Positions 40,601 through 51,919 of a stretch of 64,000 nucleotides of DNA are shown here, piece after piece. The notes below the pieces were generated by a model. The model saw nothing but the letters and a program-made list of their open reading frames with translations, did no database searches and was not told the origin of the DNA. How positions within the stretch are numbered: the first letter of the stretch is position 1; each line of letters opens with the position of its first letter. Where the stretch lies: contig OZ026601.1 of the NCBI GenBank assembly GCA_964020085.1, positions 33,531,909-33,595,908 of the forward strand, in the 5' to 3' direction. Made by a program: the position numbers and the translations under genes. The stretch is from Micromussa lordhowensis (Eukaryota > Cnidaria > Anthozoa > Scleractinia > Lobophylliidae).

Positions 40601-43600
40601 ATCATTTGACGCGCATTTGACATTGCTTAAGCATATTCGTACGTGACTGTTTGAAAATACTGTAATTAAGATAAGTGGGAAAGACATCTCTGGGCGTGGC
40701 GCAGGACTTTCCTTTGACCTCCAACAATGAAAATTCTATTAGCGCCTTTTACGGGGCTGTTTGTATGGTAAAGCAATCGTTGAGAACATAAAAAAGTATA
40801 TGTTTTGGCAGAAAACACTTTCCACATCGTTGCAAAATATTTTTGTGGCTAACCCATCAGGTGGCCGAGCAGCAAGCCGAGAGGATTGGGACTCCTTGGA
40901 GGTGAAACACTGCACGTGCTCTGCACGTGCAGGCTCTTTGATTGGCTAATAAATCTGCAAAGCCAACAAAAAGATAGAGAAAGTTCACTGATTGACAAAG
41001 CGGGCATGATACGATATTTTACTTTGTCTTAAAGCCAAAAGATGTTGTGCTATTATATATATTTTTCAAGCATTACAAATGCATGAGCACTCTTTAATCC
41101 TCGACTGCAAGAATCGGTCCGTAAATAAAACCATGTTTTGCTGAGAAGGAGGAAAATTCTAATGAAATCCGTCTTAGCTGATCACTTTAATATAGTGTTT
41201 CCTGGCTTCAACAAATATTGTGGCTTTAGAAATGGAAAAAAATCCTTCTGTTTATCGGTCTAGGATGACAAAACTTCCGCATAAAGAGGGTTAACGATAA
41301 GCATGTTTGTGGGAGTAGGAATTGTGAACAACTGTTCAATGTTAAGATTAAATTGTTGTCAAGTTTACAAAGTTAGTTTAGCCGTAATAATAAATGAAAC
41401 CCTTGAATACCTTTCACAACATTTATCGTTTTAGCCTTTAAAGGGCTTGCATAGTTTCACAATATTTGAAGTATGGTAAACATTGCTAGCCGTCGCCCAC
41501 AAGAATCCAGAACTGCTGAGTCGTTAGATGCCTTTGTGAAGTGTGAGTTTCAAGTCTTTCTAGCGGTGAATAATTGATTTAGAGATTATAAACCTGAAAT
41601 GTTTGCAATTCGTGCTCCAGTGAACGTGAAGTTTGCGGTTGATTAAACCTTTTGTGACTAGCATGGCCTGACTGTCTCTATTTTCTGTTCGCATGTAATT
41701 GCCACTGGCTGGCCTTTACAAGCCCGCTAAAAAAAATAACCCGTGGGTGGAATGAATTTTCTCTGCTAATTGAGGCTAGCTTTCAATAAACGCTTCGTTT
41801 CCTTTTTAATTGGACCAAACGGAATTTGGTTTTTCGAATGATGTTGGTAAAATGGTAACTCGAACAACGCCTTATGGTTTTGAAAGTTCAGGATTGTGAT
41901 CTTGATTTTCCATCTTATCCGGATCAGATGAGGTTGAATTTTTGTGTTCAGTTTATTTGCAGGCAGATTTGCAATTGAGATCATTGCTGAATCCCTTGTA
42001 CTTCCGCACGCACGTACGAAGTATTTTGAAGTTTCTCAGAATTTGCAATTCCTGTTTACAGTTCAGAGCGACTCCGTCATCAGTTTTAAAGCAAACTTTA
42101 ATCTACACCAACAAACAGGGCATTGAGACAAACAATGGTGGTGTTCTGTGAGCTAGTTATGTCATTGGCGAGAGTTTTAAGGACATTCATTTCAGCAGGT
42201 GTTTTGGAATAACTTTAAAAGACTCCCGGATATGCCAGGTTAATTTCACGTGAACTTCTGTCGTCGGGAATGAAGATTTTTCCGCCCGTACGTGATGTTA
42301 TTCCACTGATTCATCGCTTCTTCAATAACCCAGATATTGTATAAGGTTAAATGTTGAATACATTTCGCTCCTAATTGGCAGGTTTCTCGAGATAAAATGA
42401 AAGCCCCTTTATTGTGTTTTTGCTGACGCACCAGCCGTTTGTTCAGTAATCTTATTGATGTTTGTCTGTCTAATCTCAGAACAGCGTTTCAAGCCCAGCC
42501 GTGGGAAGTAAGTGTTTTTCTAGCAATGGCTTTTAATAACTGAGCCGGCTATAAAAAGAAACGGAGCTCTCAAGTTTAACCGCTGTTTCTTAACAGCAGG
42601 AAAACCAATTACAAGAGTTTGATTGATTGTGACGGCGCTGCTAGTTAAGACAAATAAATTTGCCCATAGCTGGAGGGGTTATTAACTGAGAAGCCCTTTG
42701 GAGCGACAGGTTGACGGGCACTTGTGATTGGCTCGCTTCAAGACTTAAAATGCCATCTTGTCAAAAGAACCTGTTATGTTCGAACGTAGCTATGGCCTTT
42801 GTGAAAGACCCTTTTAGGATGCAAGACTTTGCTTTTGTGTACCACTATCAAAACGCCTCGCATCTTATCTCGCCGCATCTTTACCTTCGCTAACACATTT
42901 TTTCGCGCCATACGTCAGATTTTCGCTAGCCTTCTTCATCACATCATACATCGCTTATGTCTAGTCTTTTAATCGCCAGCATTTTCCTTTCTCGTTTGCA
43001 CATTCCCGATGCGTAAAAAGTCACTAATGATATTCTTTGCTTTGATTAGATTAGTTAAACAGGTTGTCTGGGCTGTTATTTATATTGTCTCTCCCGGGGG
43101 GCAAGAAACGAAGTGCGCATTTTCGCTACAAGACAAGGCAAGACAACTTTTTGATTTTTGTTTGCCACTGACTCGTGTTTTGAAGCTAAAGCGTTAACGG
43201 TGGCTAGCGATAGACGAGAAAGGGACCCTTCTGTTTTTAAATAGGTTGCATTCCAGGTGTTTCTGAAGGAGTTTCCTTAATTCCGAGATAACTTTCACCC
43301 AACAGGTGTTTAGCATAGTCAAATATCTGCAAAGATTACTGCGGTTCCTTTGTTCGGATTGGCGGCAGAAGATTACAGACCTCACTTTGAATAAAATGTT
43401 TATTTAGAAACGTTTTCTTTGTACATTCTACTTGCTTGTCAATATAAATTATAGAATAATAAAGCTGCGCTGTAATAGCTTTTCTCGATGCGAACCGGGT
43501 TTTAGTTTCGAGTTTCCTGTTACAATTCTTCGTCCAGAACTTTCTGCGTAATTTTATATGTAATCCTTTTAAATTCCAAGGGAAACCGAATTGTTGATGC

Positions 43601-46600
43601 AGTTGTTATGGTTAAGGATTCCTTTGAAGCCTCGCTTAGTTTCTCGCTCTTCTGATACCCTTACTATCTTTCTCTTGGATTCAGTTTAGCTTAGCTACTG
43701 GGTCCAATTCTGAGCGACTATTGTCGTTTTGAGTTTCGTATTTACTCGTGTTTCAACAAAAAAAACCTATCGGGAAAACTAATTCCTTAAGTGAATCACA
43801 GCTACGATGAACTTTTTTTTTCTTTATCGGCGCGTTAAGCCTTTTCAACGTACTACGCGCTTAGGTTATGCTTCATCTGCGAATCGAAAGCTCTAGAATA
43901 GAGTTAAGTAAGTTTTTGTGACTCAAGTACCGTTTCCAGGGCATCCGCTGTCTTCGTGCTTCAGTAGGAGCGACATTCTCGAAAAAGATTTCGAGCAGAG
44001 TCTACAGCAGTACTTCTTAACTTCAGAGTGCGTCTGTAGATGCGCTCGGAGGTTGGATCTGTCGGCGAAGGCTCGCTGGCAGTTCTGACACTTGTAGGGT
44101 TTCTCTCCGGTGTGCGTTCGGATGTGTCCTTGAAGCAACCAAGGCCTGCTGAAGGCTTTACCGCAGATTTTACACTTGCACGGCAATGTGTGGGTTCGAA
44201 TGTGCATTTTGAGCGCTCCTAACGACACATAAAGTTTGTCGCAGTATTTGCAGTGAAACGGGCGTTTATGGTGAGGCTGGCAGTGGTATTGCTGGTGTCG
44301 AAGAAGCGATGTGAGAGAGGAGTAGTTCTTGCTGCACCCTTGACACTGGTAGCTATTTCGCGCTGTTTGCCCCGGGGCGATCTCATTGCCGTTCTCATCA
44401 AGGTTTCTTATGCCAGGTTGTTTTTGCTGAGATTCCGCCACAACGCTTTTCGGAGCTTCTCTCAGTGCGCTAAAGCTCGATACTTCGGCTGGGTACGTAA
44501 AAAGTCTCTTTTCCCAGCCGGTTTCGGCGGGCATCTGTAACATTCCCACCTTCCTGATGTGCGGGGTAGCATGTTGAAAATCTTGATTATAACCTGTTGC
44601 GTGTGCAGAAAAACACATGGTATAAATCAGATATTTGGTTTACAAATTCGACCTGCTGTTAGCAACGCTTGCCAGCGCTCAAAAATTCAGCAAATGAGCA
44701 CGCCTTAGAAGCGACCAGCGAAATCAGTTATGGAAAGCGAACAGAATCTGCGAAACCTGCGAGCGAGCGTTTGCTAGAAGTGAAGAATTCTTTCACGCTC
44801 CTCGCTACCTGTCTGATATCTATAACAAGTGCATCTGAGCAAACACAATAGATTATTCCACTCACCGCTTCCCCGGCCAGCGATGATCACATTCGAAGGC
44901 AGTTTCTTGAGCTTTTCCGTCTTCTTCTTGACCAGGAATGCTTTCGGCATTTTTCGCGGTCTTAGCCAGCGAAAGTTGTCAGACAATATTTCTGTGCCGG
45001 GCTGTTGTTTAGTAGATCGGAACGTGTTCCGCTCGACGTCCAGTTGGGAGTTAAGAAGGGCGACTCTGCTCTTCTCAGCTTCAGTCGCATTTATTGGCTG
45101 TTTGATCGTGACGTCACAAGTCAGGTGTAACACATTATTAGTGCGAATCCGCACCGGGGGGCTGGCTTCGGGTCAAAATAAAGAAGCTGTACCGTATTTG
45201 GAAACCCGGGTAAAAGCTCCATTAAGTTCACACCCTGTGCTTCAGCAAGTCAACAAAAGGCTTAATTGACTTGAAGTATTCGTAGCGTCTCGCCCTTCCT
45301 TCAGTTTGAAGGGGTTCAAACCAAAGGAAATTCCTAGGTCGTTAAAAAAAAGACTTGGGCTTCACAGCAAATCTACTCTTGTTTGAACTAAAGAGCAAAA
45401 AAACAACAGGTGATGCGAGTTTATTGCCATTGTTCGCCATTGTTATGATTGGAAAGTCAATACAAGAGTATAATTAACTAACTCGAACAATAACACCTCA
45501 ATACACGTCGCGCTGCAAATCAAAATCAAACACTATCGATAAATCGCTTCAGGCCAAAAATTTGCATCTCAGCCCGTGTAATAACAATTAATGATGCTAC
45601 CCAGCCAGCCGCTTGTTTAACCTGCACGGGGAGTTAATAATCTGTTATCAAAACTCTTCTGGTTTCCTTCTTGACTGATCAGATGTTGAAGCGGTGTAGG
45701 TTTTCCAATTCTGCTGCTTGTAAATCAGCCTTGCAGGAGACTTGATTGTAATATCGTGTCGCTTAAAAAAACCTTAAGGCCAAGATTACACAACTTGTTT
45801 TGAATATTACACTTCGGGGAAGACATCGAAAGTTCATCAAAACAACAAGCCAAGGTAACACTTGGTTTTGATGGACGAAATGAAATTCTACAAGCAGCTC
45901 TCTTAGCAACCAACAACCTGTCTTCTCGGAATTTTTTAATTACCAAGGAGAAAGCATCCCCTTGAAAGAAACAATCCATGTCATATCTCATTTCAAATTA
46001 CAATCTCATAACGGTTGGGTTTAATCTTAACGCTAGGAAGTCGTGCATTCTTTTAATCCAGGCTTGTTGTCTCGTTATTACGTGAAAAATCAGCAGAATG
46101 AAGGCAGATTTTTCCTTGTTGATATTCCTAGAACAATGGGCGGAATTTTATTTGCAATCTCCTTATATTGTGGACGCTGTAAGATAAGAACCTGTCGGCT
46201 CTATAATGGCAAAAATGTTGCTCGCCCTTCAGTGGTAACTCGATCCTAAATTCCTGCTAAATGATCTGGATCTGCTGGCCGCATTCTTCTTTTTATAGAA
46301 ATTTTGCCCGTGTCTTAAAGTGTTTTATTTTTTATGCGGGGAATAGTATTTCTTGGCTCGATTCCCATGAGTTGAGAAAACGGGATCAGTGCGAGAATTT
46401 CGGTGAGACTCGGTCCAAGTGAAGTTGTCACGTTACAATTTCTCTTTTTTACGCTCTTTCTCAGCGATTTTAAACGAGCTTCTTTGTTTTGCTGTTCCTT
46501 TGTGCAGTTTCAATCAATTTAAACTGCAAATAAACATGTTAAGTTGTTCGTTTTAAAAACGGAGGCAAAAGTGCGACTGACTTATTTGTATCCAAACATC

Positions 46601-49600
46601 GAAATGGTTTTCTTCGATTAATTGAAGGCTTGCTTTTTCCCATGCTGTCTGTGTACATGGAAAGCATCGGCTTGAGCAATTTTTTTAAAAAAATCATCTA
46701 TATTCGGAGCTGCAAGATTACAAAATGCTGAAGAAGTTTGGATAGCTTGTATTTTAATCACATCGCCGGGTTGACTCATCAATTCATGGGGCACAGCGGA
46801 AACTAATGACCGAGGGTGACCCAGGCAGGCTACCATCACGGCTGTTAAGACACGATAAAAGCTCTCATTTCATGCAATAACAAGTTAATTCTTCAGGTGA
46901 CAGCCGGCTGAAATGAGTGATAATTTAGCGATCCTTCTTTAGGGAGGTTTAAAAGGCGTCAGGAATTAGCGCTGGAGACTGACGCTGCGAAGATATTTGC
47001 AATTAGCTTTGAAACTGAAGGAAGCTATAACTACAGTCTGTTAAGCGCCAGTTCACTTCAATGTAGTGATTACCCGTTTACGCCGAATAACTCGAATGAA
47101 AAGCTTCCATTATTAGCCCTGACGACAGAGCAATAGTTGATTCTTTGTTCTTCGGGCGTGCTTGCAGATTTTGTTCAAGACAAAAGTGTTTTCTTTACAA
47201 GATGTAATGACTTCCTATTTCCCATTCAAGTTGTGGACAAACAATTAATTTGGGAACATGACGCTATGCATTCAACCTAGGGTGTTCCTGTTTGTTTTCA
47301 GACGCAAGTACAAGCTTTTGTTCGAAGTTAGCAAGGTTATTTTCCTTTGTAGTACAATCGAAACACAATCAAAGTCTATTTGCGACCTGCTCTATGGACT
47401 ATGAAATTAAAAACACCCCATCTCACGTGATTTGTAATGAAAATTACGAAATTCCTGCCTCGTAAAACATATGCCGCGTTTTCTTGGACATTCTGTTTAA
47501 AGTGCTTCTAAAAAGGTTAATAAAACGTTCAGCTTCAGTTTCAAACGCCGCTTTTGTAAACCAGGTGTCTAAATCAGCGTGAACGCGACCATAAAAATGC
47601 CGACGCGTTTTGTGCGAGTGCGTCTGTTGACTCTCTTGTGTTTCTCCATTTTGTTAAAAAAGAAAAAGGTTCGCAGGTAGCGAGTCGCTTGGCTTTTGTA
47701 AAAATTAATAGTGTATTGATCAGTAGTAAACATAACTAAACCTGCTTTACGATTTTAGCGTTGTGCATCACTGAACCAACCGCCATTTGTTCAGTTTACG
47801 GCAGGCCTCCTTCAGTATTTGTTTTAATATCCGAAAGAAAACCTGTTGCACTGATCTTGAAGTGACGTGGGAGTTTAAGGAATGGTTAAAAAAATAATCA
47901 CACCAAATGATTTGTGAAGGACTTTGACCCAAAAATTAAAGCGCCGTGATTGAAATTTCCCCACGAGGAAAAAAATTAAATAGACTAAAAAGCATCGATT
48001 CGGCGTCCATGCTGTGCGATTATCCCCGACTTCAAACATGGAAAGCTTATAGTGTATTGTAACTGCAATGCTTTGACCTGTTTCAAAATGGGTCACAGTT
48101 AATACTTTGTTGTGGTTTTTTTACTTTCCCACTGTTCGTGTTATGTTTGGCATACAAGTGATCGCGTATCATTTTGGTCTGCCGTATTGGTTTCTCCGGG
48201 GTTTCTGTATTTCCCCTTCCTGCGCTGAAGAGAATCCCTTCGTTTTCCTGTAAGTTTTAATTTCGAACTGTCCATTATATCACCGATTGCTCTGGTTCTT
48301 GTGTAAAGTTCTAGCGTAGGCTGTTTATTACATAACCTAGAGAATATTTGGCCAAAATGGATATATTTCAAGGTACACACTGAGTAAACAAGCTGCTTTT
48401 AATATGGTTTTGTGTGTCAAATACAGAGTTCTTGAATTAACTGACAAGCCATGAAATTCAATGAAACCTTTGGCATAGCTCTAAATTAAAATGAAAAATT
48501 GTTTAAAAAAAACGCAACGAAAAACTGATCCAGGAAACCTAAGAAGGGTGTGGGTGGCCAAAATGAAGACAAATTGACAGAATTGAGAAGGACTGTGGTG
48601 ACATTGTAGACATATCAAGCTTGATTCTCTGTCGGGTGGACAGAAAGAAACTCAAGCGTAATTTTCATGAAAATACACGTCAACTACTCCAAAGTGTTTC
48701 CGGAGCATAAATACAATCACTGATTTTTTTTTCTGACGTCTGAATTCTCATTTTGGAGCTCGTTAATTAAAGAATAGCGAACAAAAACATGGCTTGAGGG
48801 TAATCAAGACCGAAAATTAATTTTGTCGACGAAGAGAGATGCCATTTACATGAATTCCCGTCTGTTGACCTTGCAGGTCTTGCCGCGTGTAATACCTTGG
48901 GTCTTCACCGTCACCCTAAGATTGATTGATATGAGTTTTCCTTACAAAAAACTAACAAACAAAAACGAAAAGCTTCATTAGAAAAGTGGACGTTTATTTC
49001 TGAAATGCCCTCATTCTCTAAGATAAGTGGTAAGATATTTTACTCATCAACTCTGCTTCTAATCCCAGATTTCTCCGAGGGGTCGTTATCTCCGCGAACG
49101 GTCACGCACAGACGAGAAGGAATGGGGCGAGATTTTCTCTTCTCACGCGCGCGCGCCGTTTCCTTTCGTGTTTTGTTTCGAATCAGAGAATAGGACTGCT
49201 TGCTACTCCGTTAAGGAATCAGCTGTAGCTATACTAGAAAGTCTGCGTAATACGCCGTTTCAATTTTTTCAGGAATCTTTGGTTACAATATTTGCCTCAT
49301 TAACATAAGCGATAACAGTCTCTAATCGATGGAGCTACAAAAACATTAGTTCTGCATATTGAAAGGGCACAGCACGATTAGCTGTCCCAAGGAATTTGAG
49401 CCCATTGTATCGAATACTTTTTGTGCGACGCAGGTTAAAAACTCAAAATTTTACAAAGAAGGTATTAGCTCATTAGCGCAATTTTGCAGTTTTTTAAAAC
49501 CAATTGCGCCTTTCACTCAAAGCGCCCAAAAATTTCACCAATTACTGAGTTTCACAAGCTTTTTGTATTTAGTATTATGCTTTCTTCGAGCAAAGTCGTA

Positions 49601-51119
49601 TGTTGAGTGAAGAAAAATATAAACAATAATATCAGCAACGACCAGTCTAAGACCAATACAACCTTCTCGTGTCTCGCGCCACGTTTGCAACTCTTTAGAT
49701 ATAAAACAGAAAGATTTGTTATTTCAACTTGTGTTCTCTGTTGGCTTTTCTCGGTGTGGTGTTTTGTTAGAGTTAAGTACTTGCAATCATTTCCGTTTTA
49801 GTCGAATGAGAAAATTGAAACCAATAATTAGTCAGTCGTTAGAATATTCTGCGGCTGTGACAAAGCAAGTTTTAAGAGCGAAAAAGCAAACTTTTTTTCA
49901 AGAATGCCATTCATCTCTGTAATGTGGGCGATCCGATAGGACATCAATTCTTGCCCCCTTTCTTAAACGATTTTAACAAAAATAACAACCAAGTTATAAA
50001 ACAGCTCATTAGGAAGCCAACGCCTGTTAGTCAATGGCATGTCAATCAACTGTATGTCAATCAATTACTTGTCAGTCAATGGCATGTCAATCAGTTGCCT
50101 GTCAATCAATGCAATATTAGTGGGTAGGAGGGGAAAATTGTGACACAAGCAACTCACTGCATTTTCGAATTCTTTCAAATAACTCTTACTGTCAGTGTTT
50201 CTATGATGTACAGTAAATAGTTGAAACTCGTCGCTTTGCTGCATTAATTATTCTACACATACATCTGCCAGCTTTTCACTGGTTTTCCTAATTTCTCAGC
50301 CTAAGAATCCAACAACCGCACGTGCAATTTGCCGAGTTCGACGATTTTTCTTGGGAACACGAACCAAAGAGAACTGCTTAGTGCACGGCTTAGTGTACTA
50401 GAGTTCAGATTCCCAAATCTCCATCCCAACTCGCCTCGGTCACCTCGTTTCCAGAGCCTTTTCTCCCTCCCGTTGACCAGTACAATCGACTCAGGGTATC
50501 TCCACGATCTGGTTAAGGCGGGGGTTAAACGTGAAGGCTGTTTTGAGGTTGCTTAACACGGCCTTTCTGCCAATATCTCAGTCACGTTTCAAGGGACACT
50601 AAATCTCTCTGCTTATCTCATTAACCACTGTTTGGCGGTTTTGTGTAAATTTTTGGGTGATTTTTGGGCATTTTGGGAAAGAGATACTTTTTCTCAAAGG
50701 ATAGGTTAAATTGAGGAAAATATGAAATGTTGAAGATTTGATGGATTTGGAAAATTGAAATTTGAAGTGAAGAATTAGTAGACGGATACCAAACAGTCCC
50801 CTAGCAACCTGGGGCTCTCTTTTGCAGGGGTCAACTGTCTGGTAGTGTTTCCAACTCATCTTAATCCTAACAATTTCCTTTTTTATATCACTTCAAATTT
50901 CACACCTATTCATGTTTACCCCCGCCTTAAGCTCGTTACGTCCTGAGTTTAACTGATAAAACTGTGATTGGTATTTCAGAGGACCTTTCCCAGATGTTCC
51001 AAGAAGCGGGGCTTGTTGAAGAACAGAACTACGTCGACCGCAGACTGCAAGTGAATCGCGGGCGTCAGCTTAAAATGTACCGCATCTGGATTCAATGCAA
51101 GTATAGAAAACCAAGATGA
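30727..51119 (+). CDS. METTL2: METTL2-type tRNA N3-methylcytidine methyltransferase, eleven exons
   Basis: Exons are 30727-30812, 31649-31740, 32213-32273, 32414-32630, 33625-33674, 35834-35894, 36092-36231, 37300-37330, 38063-38138, 38946-39011 and 50980-51119. All junctions are GT-AG and in phase, giving 339 aa (human METTL2A is about 378). Hallmarks: [38 protein letters not shown]-binding motif [47 protein letters not shown]-type [32 protein letters not shown] and the C-terminal [11 protein letters not shown]. The family makes m3C32 in the anticodon loop of certain tRNAs. METTL8 is a close paralogue; no mitochondrial presequence is apparent here, so METTL2 is preferred. A poly(A) signal AATAAA lies at 51149-51154, only 30 bases after the stop. 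The last intron (12 kb) hosts a Snail gene on the other strand. Confidence 0.95.
30902..31259. mobile_element. MITE-like element packed with ATCGAT / ATTGAT words
   Basis: Ends are inverted: AACCCTGGGTGTCC left, GGACACCCCAGAGTT right. The interior is a run of ATCGAT, ATCAATCGAT, ATTGATATC and similar self-complementary words. It sits in METTL2 intron 1 and has the same build as 4371-4700 and 34440-35730. Confidence 0.6.
33165..33440 (+). repeat. Two tandem tRNA-like units, period 142 bp
   Basis: GCACTCATGATTATGAACCT (33171) and GCACTCATGATTATGAGCCT (33313) start two units, each containing an A-box-like TAGCTCAGTGGTTAGA / TAGCTCAGGGATTAGA. The first also has a B-box-like GTTTGAGTCCC. The units lie in METTL2 intron 4 and look like a tandem SINE-type repeat. 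Confidence 0.55.
33950..34420 (+). mobile_element. tRNA-headed SINE split by an inverted-repeat element
   Basis: The head (GTGGTGGTTAAATGATTAGT ... GGTCCGGGTTTGAACC) and body (TTGGGCAAGGCACTTTACTC, CATCCCATCAAAGAGGGG, TCCAAGTCGCTTCATGCTAC) are separated by 34017-34235. That insert has inverted ends: ATTAACCATGATGTTACGTC / AACATCATGCTCAAACTC, each next to GACGGCAAA / TTTGCCGTC. It lies in METTL2 intron 5. Confidence 0.65.
34440..35730. mobile_element. AAGATCTT-rich element, split by a MITE
   Basis: From 35361 to 35720 there are about twenty GATC tetramers, most inside AAGATCTT, AGGATCTTTAAGGATCC or CAAAGATC words; the same words appear at 34480-34520. The two parts are one element interrupted at GATCTT by the MITE below. 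It lies in METTL2 intron 5. Confidence 0.6.
34520..35363. mobile_element. MITE with TTTAAAGTGGTACTATGA ends and paired CRE motifs
   Basis: TTTAAAGTGGTACTATGA (left) and TCATAGTACCACTTTAAA (right) are perfect 18-bp inverted ends. Inner arms also pair: GATGACGTCATACACTCAAC (34681) with GTTGAGTGTATGACGTCATC (35173). Each arm carries a palindromic cAMP-response-type TGACGTCA (34683-34690 and 35183-35190). No ORF is present. Confidence 0.75.
36529..36610. repeat. (CAT)n microsatellite, interrupted
   Basis: Imperfect CAT/CAC/CAA triplets for about 80 bases in METTL2 intron 7. The poly-His reading frame is not a gene. Confidence 0.95.
36956..37250. mobile_element. MITE with 44-bp inverted ends
   Basis: AGCAATAGAGCACTTTTTCC + GTGTTTATATAG at 36956 matches its complement ending at 37118. 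A second inverted pair (TTATAAAATAATT at 37120, AATTATTTTATAAAAT at 37228) shows that the outer limits extend to about 37250. It ends about 50 bases before METTL2 exon 8. Confidence 0.68.
37831..38035. repeat. (ATT)n tract followed by Penelope-tail-like sequence
   Basis: ATT/ATATTA repeats run to about 37880. Then come CCTGAAGAAGGCTGG (minus strand, 37899-37913) and CTAAAGAAGGGTGGTAGTCG ... GGCGAAATGCTGTATTG (plus strand, 37983-38022). This wording resembles the tails of Penelope-like elements and weakly resembles hammerhead cores. It lies just 5' of METTL2 exon 9. Confidence 0.4.
38165..38335. mobile_element. Fragment of the 'AATTTGAAAACG' MITE family
   Basis: GTCCACACTAATCCGTCACG, AAAACGGAGCTTTTCGAAAAC and GGAGGAATTTGAAAACGC are the complement of sequence at 22690-22750 in the copy at 22455-22800. 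It lies in METTL2 intron 9. Confidence 0.6.
39012..43922. other. First part of the 12-kb METTL2 last intron
   Basis: No exon, RNA gene or clear repeat was recognised. The stretch is notably free of the MITEs and SINEs that crowd the other introns. On the minus strand it is downstream of Snail; a TTTATT (complement of AATAAA) at 43399-43404 could end the Snail transcript. Confidence 0.4.
43923..44950 (-). CDS. snail: Snail-family zinc-finger transcription factor, two exons
   Basis: Exon 1 is 44866-44950 and begins [10 protein letters not shown], the SNAG repressor motif that recruits LSD1/CoREST-type complexes in other animals. Its donor is GTGAGT. Exon 2 is 43923-44593 after the acceptor CACACGCAACAG. 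The joined product is 251 aa. Five C2H2 fingers follow one another: [10 protein letters not shown]..., [10 protein letters not shown]..., [39 protein letters not shown] and [16 protein letters not shown]. The third to fifth carry the Snail-specific [18 protein letters not shown] and RMSLLLKHE...GC signature. Snail proteins repress genes through CAGGTG E-boxes and drive epithelial-mesenchymal change and gastrulation. Cnidarians have more than one Snail paralogue; which one this is cannot be told here. The gene lies antisense inside the METTL2 last intron. Confidence 0.92.
45093..45127 (-). promoter_or_regulatory. Snail proximal promoter: E-box, CRE and CCAAT
   Basis: Reading in the gene's direction: CACCTG (45122-45127), a Snail-type E-box; the palindromic CRE TGACGTCA (45109-45116); and CCAAT (45093-45097). 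They sit 140-180 bases upstream of the SNAG ATG at 44950. Snail proteins bind CACCTG, so autoregulation is possible. The motifs are visible; their function is inferred. Confidence 0.4.
45128..50020. other. Second part of the METTL2 last intron, upstream of Snail
   Basis: No gene or repeat family was recognised. Because it is upstream of a developmental regulator and poor in transposons, it is a candidate for Snail enhancers. This is inference only. Confidence 0.35.
50025..50114. repeat. Six 15-bp tandem units with TGTCAATCA
   Basis: Units start at 50025, 50040, 50055, 50070, 50085 and 50100. Four contain exactly TGTCAATCA; the others are TGTTAGTCA and TGTCAGTCA. The complement TGATTGACA matches the PBX-PREP/MEIS composite site (TGATTGACAG). 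The 15-bp period also yields a VNQLx peptide repeat, which I treat as a by-product. Confidence 0.8.
50590..50935 (-). repeat. Dispersed repeat 'ACTACCAGACAGTTGAC', copy 2
   Basis: It is the complement of the copy at 20470-20835: GTCAACTGTCTGGTAGTGTT, CAACCTGGGG, ACCAAACAGT, TGAAGATTTG, TTTTTCTCAAAGGATAGG and CCCGCCTTAAGCTC are all present. It ends about 45 bases before the last METTL2 exon. Confidence 0.6.
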
Positions 51120-51919
51120 CAACGACGCCAATTGTAAACCGATAAAGAAATAAAACCATAGACAATTTGATTAAAATAAGTTCGCGCGTTAATTTATTGG
51201 ACTTGAAGGGGATACCGTAAGTTTGTGACGCAAATGCGTGACGCAATTTGCGTTACGTAAAACGGAAAATGTGACCTAAGGTTAGTTAATGCCTTTCATC
51301 AGATGTGAAAGATGAAACCAACAACAATGGTTTCATTTTCAAGAGTATTTACTCGTAGATCAAGATCAACTTTCAATTCAGTGTAATATATATATTTTTT
51401 AAAAAAATAATAGTAACTTGTCAGTTTGGTTGTTGTTTATTTGTTATTTTGACGTAAAAATGAGATAGCTAGGATTGTAAAGGATTTATGATATGAACAA
51501 ACTTTAAGAAGTCGGGCATGCGTGGACTTGATATTGGGTGAAACATGAAATCGTTTTCATAATCTCTTTAAATAATAGCTTTCTACCATTTACCATGAGT
51601 GATTTTGGCTGTCATGAGTTTTATCCATCAAGAACAGGCCCCAGTTGAAGGCTGAATAATGCTATCCACCGATCAGTCTCTATCCAGTGGATAAGTGTCA
51701 ACCAAAAAAAACTGCGCTTTCCTTTGAATAGGGATTTATCCAGTGGAGAATGTTATCCACCTTTCTAACAACCTGGGCCAGATCTGTAATATCAATCCAA
51801 CAGGTGTATTGTCAGCCCAAGTTGGCAAGCGACACTAGGAAATGTTGCCTTGTGCTGGTTAAAAATCAGTTTCATTAAGTCTTGGTTGTTCTTTGCTTTG
51901 AAGAAGTTTGATGAAGGCA

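Noticed and set aside
44829..45269. A 146-aa + strand ORF opposite the Snail start
   Set aside because: It is the antisense shadow of Snail exon 1 and its promoter, with no domain of its own.
50025..50127. A peptide with VNQLx repeats as a small gene
   Set aside because: The 15-bp tandem repeat gives an in-frame pattern by itself; no start context or conserved flank.
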